Below are positions 15,390 through 22,771 of a stretch of 37,480 nucleotides of DNA, piece after piece. The stretch's first letter is position 1. The number at the start of each line of letters is the position of its first letter. The position numbers and the translations under genes were made by a program. The stretch spans positions 1 to 37,480 of the forward strand of contig CALWNE010000051.1 in assembly GCA_944382705.1 (NCBI GenBank). The letters are read 5' to 3'. This DNA is from an uncultured Allofournierella sp. (GTDB lineage: Bacteria; Bacillota; Clostridia; Oscillospirales; Ruminococcaceae). The notes beneath the pieces are model-generated. The model was not told the origin of the DNA. It did not search any database and saw nothing but the letters and a program-made list of their open reading frames with translations.

Positions 15390-15418
15390 ATCATATACCC
15401 CCGGACATCGGTTGTCAA
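15390..15418 (-). promoter_or_regulatory. promoter of the thrS T-box transcript
   Basis: Minus strand: TTGACA (15418-15413), 17-bp spacer, TATGAT (15395-15390). Transcription would begin near 15383, at the base of the T-box leader. Confidence 0.75.
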
Positions 15419-15424
15419 TATTTC

Positions 15425-15453
15425 TTGACAATTTAACGACTCTTTATTAAAAT
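15425..15453 (+). promoter_or_regulatory. promoter of rny
   Basis: TTGACA (15425-15430), 17-bp spacer, TAAAAT (15448-15453). It stands back to back with the thrS promoter: the two -35 hexamers form an inverted repeat TTGTCAA-N6-TTGACAA (15412-15431). Confidence 0.7.
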
Positions 15454-15480
15454 AAGAACCAGTATATTAGATGATTGTTC

Positions 15481-15501
15481 CAGGGTTTGCCCTGTTTTTT
15501 T
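15481..15501 (+). terminator. small terminator-like hairpin early in the rny leader
   Basis: CAGGG TTTG CCCTG followed directly by T7 lies about 20-40 nt after the predicted rny start site. The stem is only 5 bp, so it may act as a partial attenuator. A second, perfect palindrome CCCTGGTGCCAGGG (15578-15591) lies further down the 240-nt leader. Confidence 0.4.
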
Positions 15502-15696
15502 GTGAAGTAGTCGCTCCCTCCGCAGGTCTGCTGTTTTGTGCAGTCCTTGCGGGCAAGCTGGATTCCGTCCCTGTGCCCCCTGGTGCCAGGGCCGTATTTT
15601 TGTGTGCCCATGGGCGGCACGGCATCTCACATACACAGGCACTGGGTTGTGGCAGTCATCTCAGATACCATTTTTGAAGTTGAGGAGTTGAATACA

Positions 15697-17253
15697 TTGC
15701 CACCAATTATGATTACGGTGATTGTTGCAATCATCGTGGGCGTAGTGTGTGCAGCAGCCGGTTTTTATCTGGGTGCTGACCACCGCCGCAAAACCGCAGA
15801 AGCCAAAATCGGCAGTGCCGAAGAAGAAGCACTACGCATTGTGAACGACGCCATCAAGGCTGCCGAGCAAAAGCGCAAGGAAACCGTAATTGAAGCCAAG
15901 GACGAGGCCCTGCGCATGAAAAGCGAGGCCGACAAGGAAATTAAAGAGCGCCGCAGCGAGCTGAGCCGCCAGGAGCGCCGCCTGGACCAGAAGGAAGAAA
16001 CCCTGGACAAAAAAGTGGCCGCTCTGGAACAAAAAGAAGAAGAACAGCGCCGCCGCAGCGAACTGGTGGAAGCCAAACTGGACGAACTGGAACAGCTGAA
16101 GCTGCGCCAGGTAGAAAAACTGGAGACCATTGCCGGCCTGACCCAGGAGGATGCAAAGCAGCTGCTGCTGAACCGGCTGGACCAGGAGCTGACCCACGAA
16201 AAGGCCATGCGCATCAGCGCCCACGAAACCAACCTGAAGGACCAGTGCGACACCATGGCACGGGAGATGATTGGCATGGCCATTGCCCGCTGTGCCGCTG
16301 ACCACTCCAGCGAAACCACCGTGAGCGTGGTTCCCCTGCCCAACGACGAGATGAAGGGCCGCATCATTGGCCGTGAGGGCCGCAACATCCGTGCCCTGGA
16401 AACCGCCACCGGCGTGGATTTGATTATTGACGACACCCCCGAAGCCATCACCCTTTCCAGCTTTGACCAGGCCCGCCGTGAGGTTGCCCGCATGACCCTG
16501 GAACGGCTGATTGCCGACGGCCGCATTCACCCCGCCCGCATTGAAGAAACGGTGGACAAGTGCCGCCGTGAACTGGAGCTTTCCATGAAGCGTGAGGGCG
16601 AACGGGCTGTGATGGAGGTGGGCATCCACGGCATCCATCCGGACATTGTAAAGCTGCTGGGCCGCCTGAAATTCCGCACCAGCTTTGGCCAGAATGTGCT
16701 CAACCACTCTCTGGAGGTTGCTTATCTCTCCGGCCTGCTGGCTGCCGAGATGGGCGTGAATGTAACCCAGGCCCGCCGGGCTGGTTTGCTGCACGACATT
16801 GGCAAGTCTCTGGACCACGAAATTGAGGGCAGCCATGTGCAGATTGGCGTGGAAATTGCCCGCAAATACAAGGAAAACCCCGCTGTGATCCATGCCATTG
16901 AGGCCCACCACGGGGATGTGGAGCCCAAAACTCCCCTGGCGTTTATTGTCATGGCTGCCGATGCCATCAGCGCTGCCCGCCCTGGTGCCCGCCGTGAAAA
17001 CCTGGAAAGCTACATCAAGCGGCTGGAAAATCTGGAAGAAATCAGCTGCAGCTTTGAAGGGGTGGAAAACGCCTTTGCCGTGCAGGCTGGCCGTGAGGTG
17101 CGCATCATGGTAAAACCCGATGCTGTTACCGATGACCAGCTGGTGCTGCTGGCCCGCTCCATCACCAAAAAGATTGAGGAAGAACTGGATTACCCCGGTC
17201 AGATTAAGGTGAATGTGATTCGTGAAAGCCGGGCTGTGGAGTTTGCAAAGTAA
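15697..17253 (+). CDS. rny: Ribonuclease Y
   Basis: Membrane-anchored endoribonuclease that starts mRNA decay in Firmicutes. Order: N-terminal transmembrane helix (about 7-27, VIVAIIVGVVCAAAGFYLG), long Lys/Glu/Arg-rich coiled coil (about 30-200), KH RNA-binding domain with GRIIGREGRNIRALE (about 220-290), HD domain with NHSLEVAYLSGLLA and LLHDIGKS (about 330-430), and a conserved C-terminal domain. With the TTG at 15697 the protein has 518 residues, as usual for the family; GAGGAG lies nine bases before it. The ATG at 15709 (four residues later) is too far from that site; the open frame extends to 15538 but the extra residues are not RNase Y-like. Divergent from thrS. Confidence 0.96.
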   Translation: MPPIMITVIVAIIVGVVCAAAGFYLGADHRRKTAEAKIGSAEEEALRIVNDAIKAAEQKRKETVIEAKDEALRMKSEADKEIKERRSELSRQERRLDQKEETLDKKVAALEQKEEEQRRRSELVEAKLDELEQLKLRQVEKLETIAGLTQEDAKQLLLNRLDQELTHEKAMRISAHETNLKDQCDTMAREMIGMAIARCAADHSSETTVSVVPLPNDEMKGRIIGREGRNIRALETATGVDLIIDDTPEAITLSSFDQARREVARMTLERLIADGRIHPARIEETVDKCRRELELSMKREGERAVMEVGIHGIHPDIVKLLGRLKFRTSFGQNVLNHSLEVAYLSGLLAAEMGVNVTQARRAGLLHDIGKSLDHEIEGSHVQIGVEIARKYKENPAVIHAIEAHHGDVEPKTPLAFIVMAADAISAARPGARRENLESYIKRLENLEEISCSFEGVENAFAVQAGREVRIMVKPDAVTDDQLVLLARSITKKIEEELDYPGQIKVNVIRESRAVEFAK

Positions 17254-17281
17254 CTTTGCCGGCCCCTTTTCAGCAACAAAC

Positions 17282-17317
17282 AAAAACGGACTTGGAAGAT
17301 TCCAAGTCCGTTTTTTT
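17282..17317. terminator. intrinsic terminator of rny, bidirectional
   Basis: AAAAACGGACTTGGA / TCCAAGTCCGTTTTT stem with short loop and T7 on the plus strand, T5 on the minus strand; it lies between convergent genes. Confidence 0.85.
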
Positions 17318-17425
17318 ATCGCCTTTTGCAGGTTTTGGCACCGCTGGCTTCTCTGCATCCGGGCTTTGTGCACGGTATGCACCCGGTACGGTATGGCCCC
17401 GCTTTGCCGGGGCAGGCCTTTGGGC

Positions 17426-17764
17426 TTAGCCCTGGCAGCCCCACTCATCCCAATCGCCAAAATCCTCCGGGCTGGCAATGCGGGTTGCATCCAGCTTGCC
17501 GGTGGCCTCGTCGATGGGTTTTTCCAGGGTGCCCAGGCTCACCGGGTTCACATTGGGGCCACGGTCCGGCCGCTGGGGGTAGGCCACCGTTTGCTCCTCT
17601 TTTGGTTCGGCAGCCTGTGCTGTGGGCTCCTCTGTTTCCTGCGGAATATTCACATACTCGCCTTCAATATGCTCACTTTTATTGTAATCGCTTAGCAACT
17701 TGTATGCCACTGCACCGGCAGCCACACCAAGACCAATCGAAAGTAACCGTCGAATAAGACCCAT
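17426..17764 (-). CDS. small membrane-anchored protein of unknown function
   Basis: A 112-residue protein I do not recognise. The first 23 residues (MGLIRRLLSIGLGVAAGAVA...) form one hydrophobic helix after two Arg, so it is probably anchored by its N terminus. The rest is acidic and Pro/Gln/Glu-rich, predicted disordered, ending in DFGDWDEWGCQG. It is supported as a gene by AAAGGAGG before the ATG at 17764 and by its own promoter (17798-17826). It is convergent with rny, whose terminator it can share. No partner or function can be named. Confidence 0.75.
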   Translation of the reverse strand: MGLIRRLLSIGLGVAAGAVAYKLLSDYNKSEHIEGEYVNIPQETEEPTAQAAEPKEEQTVAYPQRPDRGPNVNPVSLGTLEKPIDEATGKLDATRIASPEDFGDWDEWGCQG

Positions 17765-17797
17765 GGGGTTGTTCCTCCTTTGTATTCTGTATCAAGT

Positions 17798-17826
17798 AGT
17801 ATAGCATAGCTTTGCGCAAGGTGCAA
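17798..17826 (-). promoter_or_regulatory. promoter of the small membrane protein gene
   Basis: Minus strand: TTGCAC (17826-17821), 17-bp spacer, TATACT (17803-17798). Confidence 0.6.
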
Positions 17827-17970
17827 ATAGCACCAAAAAACAGTATTTGCAGCAAACCATAAGCCTAGCCAAGCACCCACATCTTTACTATAATGGTACC
17901 ATGAAAATGCTAATGCCTGAATTTTAGAAACTGCCGAATTTTACTGCAAAACACAAAGGAGCGAATTTTA

Positions 17971-18376
17971 TTGTATAAAAACCATCACGATAAAACAAAA
18001 AACACCAAGCATTGAAGATTACACTCAATTGAGAACCTCCATTGGCTGGAGAATACTTCCATCGGATAAAATCAAATTAGGTTTGGAATACTCAACCTAC
18101 TGTGTTTGTGCCGAAGATAACGGCAAACTGGTTGGGTTTGGAAGAATCGTGGGCGATGGTGCCACCGTGTTTTATATTCAGGATGTTATGGTACTGCCAT
18201 CCTATCAAAAGCATAAAATCGGCACACAAATTATGGAACATATCATGGAGTATATTCAAGATAACTGTACACAAGGTTCGATTGTTGGTTTGATTGCAAT
18301 TTCCGAACTTGATGGATTCTACCGAAAGTTCGGTTTTGCATACAATGAACGCAATCGCTTTTATCGATACAACTAA
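17971..18376 (+). pseudogene. GNAT N-acetyltransferase gene with apparent +1 frameshift near the start
   Basis: The frame from about 18000 to 18376 encodes a small GNAT acetyltransferase: RTSIGW, LVGFGRIVGDG, YIQDVMVLPSYQKHKIGTQIM (acetyl-CoA loop) and a C-terminal DGFYRKFGF. The only good ribosome binding site, AAAGGAG at 17957-17963, fits TTG at 17971, but that frame stops after 14 codons. Removing one A from the A5 run at 17977-17981 would join the TTG to the GNAT frame and give the missing first strand (MYKTITIKQKTPSIED). In-frame internal starts (TTG 18029) would lose that strand. The gene is more AT-rich than its neighbours, suggesting transfer. It could be a recent pseudogene, a slippage-controlled gene or a sequencing error. 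A TATAAT (17889-17894) lies upstream without a clear -35. Confidence 0.65.
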
Positions 18377-18411
18377 AAAAGCCCGGCAAAAATCATTTGC
18401 CGGGCTTTTTT
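18375..18411. terminator. bidirectional intrinsic terminator
   Basis: GCCCGGCAAA / TTTGCCGGGC with six A before and six T after; it lies between the GNAT gene and the convergent CobW locus. Confidence 0.88.
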
Positions 18412-18429
18412 CATCAAAATCTTATCTTG

Positions 18430-19386
18430 TTAACTAAAGGTTACCACATCCTGCTGGAGGGGTGTGGTGGATTCCACTTCCAGGGCGGTGAGCACAGGGC
18501 CTTTGCCCCCAAACAGGGGATGGAACTGCACCCGCACCTTGGCGGTAATCTTGATCCAGCTGCGCTGGGCCAGCTTTTTGGCCTCGTCGTATTTGCAGGG
18601 AAAGCCCACAAACTGAATGTCATCGGCACAGCAGGTCATGGCAAAGCGGCCGGGCACAAACTGGTTCTGCCCCACCTTGGGGGTCTGGCATACCTGGGCG
18701 GTAAAGCGCACGGTTTTGCCTGCGTATTTTTCCGGGTCCTCGCTGGCGTCCAAAAACCAGATGCCGTAATCCTCGTCCTCAATTTCCACAACGGGGGCTT
18801 CCAGGTCAAAGGGCAGCTCGTCGGGAATCTGGTCGTATTCCACACTGCCGTCTGTGTATTCGTAGGCAATATCGCAGCGGCGGCTGGCCTGCCGGACAGC
18901 CTTGTGGATGAACTCCTTATCCTGGGGATTGTTCACCGCTTCGGCCCGGTTCACAATCAGCAGTTCGCTCTGGCTGAACTTATCCAAAAACAGCTGGCGC
19001 ATATTATCAAAGTACATCCGGAAGGTGGAAGCATCCGCAGTGGCAATGGTCTGGTACACTACCCAGTTGTCGGGCATGGCCTGGGCCAGCTGCTGGGTAA
19101 GCCACATTCCGTTGTACTCCACCACCACCCGGCCTGCACCGGTGCGCTGAATTAGCTGCTCCAGATATTCCGGGTTCAGCTGCTCCTGGCTTTCCAGCAC
19201 CTCTACGGTTACGCCGCCAAAGGCGAAGCGGTCGGGGGCATATTCCTCCTCCCCTTCCTCGCACACCAGCAGCAGGGTCTTGTCGCCGGAGTCAAATTTC
19301 GGGTCCTCCATGGTCTCCTGGATGAAGCGGGTTTTGCCGCTTTCCAAAAAACCCAAAAACAAATAAACAGGAATGTCTTTTCTCAA
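18430..19386 (-). CDS. CobW-like GTPase domain joined to a DUF1980/YcgQ-like domain
   Basis: A 318-residue cytoplasmic protein, second gene of the CobW locus. Residues 5-190 are a P-loop domain like CobW (LFLGFLESGKTRF; G12-T19 is GxxxSGKT), but it lacks the CxCC metal motif, the usual EPSG is replaced by EYNG and NKxD by NRAE, so GTPase activity may be weak or lost. Residues about 215-310 resemble the DUF1980/YcgQ (TIGR03943-type) domain: YAGKTVRFTAQV, then GRFAMTCCADD with a Cys pair (C252, C253) and VGFPC. The start is TTG at 19386, seven bases after AAGGAG; the frame continues to a GTG at 19416 without a suitable site. It lies 30 bp after the first CobW gene, so the two are co-transcribed and probably act together in metal delivery (inference). 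Confidence 0.78.
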   Translation of the reverse strand: MRKDIPVYLFLGFLESGKTRFIQETMEDPKFDSGDKTLLLVCEEGEEEYAPDRFAFGGVTVEVLESQEQLNPEYLEQLIQRTGAGRVVVEYNGMWLTQQLAQAMPDNWVVYQTIATADASTFRMYFDNMRQLFLDKFSQSELLIVNRAEAVNNPQDKEFIHKAVRQASRRCDIAYEYTDGSVEYDQIPDELPFDLEAPVVEIEDEDYGIWFLDASEDPEKYAGKTVRFTAQVCQTPKVGQNQFVPGRFAMTCCADDIQFVGFPCKYDEAKKLAQRSWIKITAKVRVQFHPLFGGKGPVLTALEVESTTPLQQDVVTFS

Positions 19387-19416
19387 GGTTCTGCTCCTTC
19401 CTGGTGCTCTGGGCAC

Positions 19417-20610
19417 TTATTGCAGGCCAAACAGCTGCTCCAGTGCCTGCTCGTCCAGCTGGGCACCAATTACACACAGGCGGCCGGTAACATCCGCTGC
19501 CCCGTGGCGCACATCGCCCTCGCCGGGTACATAGTCAAAGTAAATCCACTGGCCTTCTCCTGCCACAATGCCCTTGGCCCGCAGCACCGTGCCGTATTTG
19601 CCGGTGTCCAGGGCTTCCAGGGCTTCCTTCACCTGGGCATCGGTAAAGATGCGGGCAGTCTGACGGCCCCAGCTGGTGAACACCTCGTCGGCGTGGTGGT
19701 GGTGATGGTGACCGCCGCAGCCGCACTCCTCGCCATGCTCGTGGTGGTGGTGGCCGCCGCAGCCGCATTCCTCCCCATGCTCATGGTGGTGATGGCCGCC
19801 GCAGCCGCATTCCTCGCCATGCTCATGGTGGTGGTGATGACCACCGCAGCCGCATTCCTCCCCGTGCTCATGGTGGTGGTGGTGACCGCCGCAGCCGCAT
19901 TCCTCCCCGTGCTCATGGTGGTGGTGATGACCGCCGCAGCCGCATTCCTCCCCATGCTCATGGTGGTGGTGATGTTCCTCCCTGGCCTGCTCCACCAGTT
20001 CCTCCACCAGGTCCTTACGGCCTTCCATCGCCTGCACAATCTGCTCGCCCTTCAGCTGCTGCCAGGGGGTGGTGATGACGGTGGCGTGAGGGTTCTTTTC
20101 CTGAATCATGGCCACTGCACGGGCAATTTTTTCCTCCCCGCAGGCATCGGTGCGGCTCAGGATAATGGCATTGGCATGGCTGATCTGGTCGTTGTAAAAC
20201 TCGCCAAAGTTTTTCATGTACAGTTTTACCTTGTTTACATCGGCCACGGTCACAAAGCTGTTCAGCTCCACCGGCCGCTCCCCGGCAATGGCCTGCACCG
20301 CCTTGGTTACATCGCTGAGTTTGCCCACGCCGGAGGGTTCAATCACAATCCGGTCGGGCTGGTACTGGTCAATCACCTGAATGAGCGCCTTGCGGAAGTC
20401 TCCCACCAGGCTGCAGCAGATGCAGCCGGAGTTCATCTCGGTAATCTCAACGCCAGCTTCCTTCAAAAAGCCGCCATCAATGCCAATTTCGCCAAATTCG
20501 TTTTCAATCAGCACCAGCTTTTGGCCTGCGTAGGCTTCGGCAATGAGTTTTTTAATCAGTGTGGTTTTGCCGGCTCCCAAAAAGCCGGAAAAAATATCAA
20601 TCTTGGTCAT
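19417..20610 (-). CDS. CobW/COG0523 GTPase with His/Cys-rich metal-binding repeat
   Basis: A 397-residue cytoplasmic G3E GTPase, the class of metallochaperones for zinc, cobalt or other metals. Walker A is GFLGAGKTT (9-17), the metal-binding CxCC is SGCICC (C63, C65, C66), then IEPSG (90-94) and SRTD (152-155) in place of NKxD. The CobW C-terminal domain covers about 310-397. Between them (213-306) are six tandem units of 14-15 residues, HHHHHEHGEECGCGG, closed by HHHHHH: an unusually large binding loop able to hold several metal ions. ATG at 20610 follows AAAAGGAG. The metal is not shown by the context: no transporter, cobalamin or hydrogenase genes are near, and I see no obvious Zur site. 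Confidence 0.92.
   Translation of the reverse strand: MTKIDIFSGFLGAGKTTLIKKLIAEAYAGQKLVLIENEFGEIGIDGGFLKEAGVEITEMNSGCICCSLVGDFRKALIQVIDQYQPDRIVIEPSGVGKLSDVTKAVQAIAGERPVELNSFVTVADVNKVKLYMKNFGEFYNDQISHANAIILSRTDACGEEKIARAVAMIQEKNPHATVITTPWQQLKGEQIVQAMEGRKDLVEELVEQAREEHHHHHEHGEECGCGGHHHHHEHGEECGCGGHHHHHEHGEECGCGGHHHHHEHGEECGCGGHHHHEHGEECGCGGHHHHEHGEECGCGGHHHHHHADEVFTSWGRQTARIFTDAQVKEALEALDTGKYGTVLRAKGIVAGEGQWIYFDYVPGEGDVRHGAADVTGRLCVIGAQLDEQALEQLFGLQ
19693..19974 (-). repeat. six-unit tandem repeat encoding the His/Cys metal-binding loop
   Basis: Units of 42-45 bp encode HHHH(H)EHGEECGCGG; the first four have five His and the last two four. The copies are nearly identical at DNA level, so unit number should vary among strains by slippage or recombination. 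It is coding, with no spacers, hence not CRISPR. Confidence 0.92.
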
Positions 20611-20699
20611 GGAATTGTTCTCCTTTTATAAAATCGGCCCGTCCATTTTTGGGGTCAGCCGATGGCATTCTATGGTATCTATTATACTCTCTTTGTCAA
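20611..20699 (-). promoter_or_regulatory. leader and promoter region of the CobW locus
   Basis: A perfect TATAAT (20686-20681, minus strand) and a perfect TTGACA (20699-20694) are present but only 7 bp apart, so they cannot form one normal promoter. TTGACA could pair with TACCAT (20677-20672, 16-bp spacer), or TATAAT may use a poor -35 further up. The leader holds a stem ATCGGC / GCCGAT (20632-20663) just before the ribosome binding site, which could serve regulation. Confidence 0.4.
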
Positions 20700-20903
20700 G
20701 ATGAATCCTCTGGTTTATCTGCCAAAATTCTTTCCTTGGTTGCCCTTTTAAACCGATATACTGTATTTTTTCAAAAAACACTTCCCCATCCTACTTTCAT
20801 GTAGTAATATAGAAAGAAGAAGTCTTGTCCCTGCTGTTTGGCAGGGCTGTAATTTTGGCACCAAGCCTTGCTTTCTGCCGGTTTGTTTAAAGGAGAACCC
20901 GCC

Positions 20904-22691
20904 ATGATGACAACCAACGAAAAAATCAGTCTGCTGCGCCAGGCCATGAAGGCTGCGGGCGCAAATGCCTGTTTAATCCCCTCTTCCGACCCCCACGCAA
21001 GTGAATACCTGCCGGAGCACTGGGCTGCCCGCAGTTATTTTTCCGGCTTTACCGGCAGTGTAGGCACCCTGGTAGTAACCGAGACCGCCAGCGCCCTGTG
21101 GGCCGATGGCCGCTACTTTATTCAGGCCGAGCGACAGCTGGCAGGCAGCGAAATTCAGCTGCAGCGCATGGGTGTGGCCGGTGTGCCCACCGTGACCCAG
21201 TATCTGACCGACGCACTGGGCCAGGGCCAGGTGCTGGCTCTGGATGGCATGGTCACCCCCACCAGCCTGGTGATGGACCTGCAAAAGGCCCTGGCCAAAA
21301 AGGGGGCCAGCATTGCATCGGTGGATTTGGTGGAGGGCAACTGGCCCGGCCGCCCCGCCATGCCTGCCACCCCTGCCTGGCTGCTGGGCACCGAATACGC
21401 CGGTCTGAGCGCCGCCCAAAAGCTGGAGCAGGTGCGCACCCAGCTGCAAAAGCAGCAGGCAGACAGCCTGGTGGTTACCCGGCTGGACAGCGTGGCATGG
21501 CTGCTGAACCTGCGTGCGGCAGACATTGAGTGCACCCCCTTTGCGGTGGCTTACTGCCTGGTTACCAAGGACAAGGCCACCCTGTTTATCAACCAGGCCC
21601 GTTTGGAGCCTGCCGCTGCCCAGGGCCTGGCCCAGCAGGGCGTAGAGGTGCAGAACTACGAGGACATTCTGGACGCCATCGCCCAGTACAGCCAGCCCTC
21701 CGCCGTACTGGTGGACAAGGCCGGCACCAACTGGGCTGTGTACCAGGCTTTGGAGCAGAACCCCAACTTCACCCTGCTGCCGGGCACCGACCCCATTCAG
21801 GCTTTGAAGGGCATTAAAAACCCGGTGGAAATTGCGAACATTAAAAAAGCCCACATTAAGGACGGCGTGGCCATGGTGCGCTTTCAGATGTGGCTGGAGC
21901 AGCAGATGGCTGCCGGCAACCCCATTACCGAGGTGGATGTGGACGCAAAGCTGCTGGAGCTGCGTGCCGCCCAGCCGGGCAACCTGGGGGCCAGCTTTGG
22001 CACCATTGCTGCCTACGGGGCTAATGCTGCCATGATGCACTACCATGCCACCCCCGAAGCCTGCGCCACCCTGGAGCCCAAGGGCTTTTTGCTGGTGGAC
22101 AGCGGCGGACAGTACATGGACGGCACCACCGACATTACCCGTACCTATGCACTGGGCCAGCTGACCCAGCAGGAGCGGGAGTTCTACACCTATGTGCTTA
22201 AAAGCCATGTGGACCTGGCCAAGGTACAGTTCCTGGCAGGGTGCACCGGCGGCAACCTGGACATTATGGCCCGTGCCGCTGTGTGGCAGCACGGCATCGA
22301 CTACCGGTGTGGCACCGGCCACGGCGTGGGCTTTTTGGGCGGCGTACACGAAGGCCCCCACAACCTGCGCATTACCAACCAGGTGGTATTTGAACCGGGC
22401 ATGATTGTTACCAACGAGCCGGGCATTTACGAGGAAGGCCTGGTGGGCATCCGCATTGAAAACGAGCTGCTGTGTGAGGAGCGGGTGAAAAACCAGTACG
22501 GCCAGTTCCTGGGCTTTGAGGCAGTCACCTACTGCCCCATCGACCTGACCCCCGTCTGCACCGAGCTGCTCACCCGGGACGAGGTGGAATGGCTGAATAA
22601 CTTCCACGCCATGGTATACACTACTCTTGCACCCCACCTTACCAGCGAGGAAACCGCCTGGCTGGCCGAAAAAACCAAGGCTTTGGCCTAA
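20904..22691 (+). CDS. Xaa-Pro aminopeptidase (M24B, aminopeptidase P type)
   Basis: A 595-residue cytoplasmic metallopeptidase that removes an N-terminal residue next to proline. The length and build match three-domain aminopeptidase P: two creatinase-like N-terminal domains (SSDPHASEYLPEHWAARSYFSGFTGS; NLRAADIECTP) and a pita-bread catalytic domain. The five metal ligands are D399 and D410 (DSGGQYMDGTTDITR), H473 (GTGHGVGF), E505 (TNEPGIY) and E519 (IRIENE). ATG at 20904 lies eight bases after AAAGGAG; codons before it have no such site. A weak promoter (TTGGTT-15-TATACT, 20736-20762) and a hairpin CCCTGC / GCAGGG (20829-20846) precede it. It is followed by another peptidase gene, which points to use of dietary or host peptides. 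Confidence 0.95.
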   Translation: MMTTNEKISLLRQAMKAAGANACLIPSSDPHASEYLPEHWAARSYFSGFTGSVGTLVVTETASALWADGRYFIQAERQLAGSEIQLQRMGVAGVPTVTQYLTDALGQGQVLALDGMVTPTSLVMDLQKALAKKGASIASVDLVEGNWPGRPAMPATPAWLLGTEYAGLSAAQKLEQVRTQLQKQQADSLVVTRLDSVAWLLNLRAADIECTPFAVAYCLVTKDKATLFINQARLEPAAAQGLAQQGVEVQNYEDILDAIAQYSQPSAVLVDKAGTNWAVYQALEQNPNFTLLPGTDPIQALKGIKNPVEIANIKKAHIKDGVAMVRFQMWLEQQMAAGNPITEVDVDAKLLELRAAQPGNLGASFGTIAAYGANAAMMHYHATPEACATLEPKGFLLVDSGGQYMDGTTDITRTYALGQLTQQEREFYTYVLKSHVDLAKVQFLAGCTGGNLDIMARAAVWQHGIDYRCGTGHGVGFLGGVHEGPHNLRITNQVVFEPGMIVTNEPGIYEEGLVGIRIENELLCEERVKNQYGQFLGFEAVTYCPIDLTPVCTELLTRDEVEWLNNFHAMVYTTLAPHLTSEETAWLAEKTKALA

Positions 22692-22709
22692 AATACACCA
22701 TCATCTGCG

Positions 22710-22755
22710 GCACAGGAGCAAATGGCTGGCTCATTTGCCCCTGTGCTGCTTTTTT
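22710..22755 (+). terminator. terminator between the two peptidase genes
   Basis: GCACAGG-AGCAAATG pairs with CATTTGC-CCCTGTGC, followed by six T. It ends only 17 bp before the next start codon, so the M32 gene depends on read-through or on a promoter hidden in this gap. Confidence 0.7.
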
Positions 22756-22771
22756 ACAAAGGAGGGTCCCC

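Noticed and set aside
15832..17490. 552-codon minus-strand frame opposite rny
   Set aside because: It crosses the rny terminator and has no start signals; rny is certain.
17901..17927. Eight-codon ATG frame upstream of the GNAT gene
   Set aside because: No ribosome binding site and too short to judge; could be chance.
19693..19974. Regular repeats that might be taken for a CRISPR array
   Set aside because: Units are contiguous, without spacers, and encode a His/Cys loop within the CobW gene.
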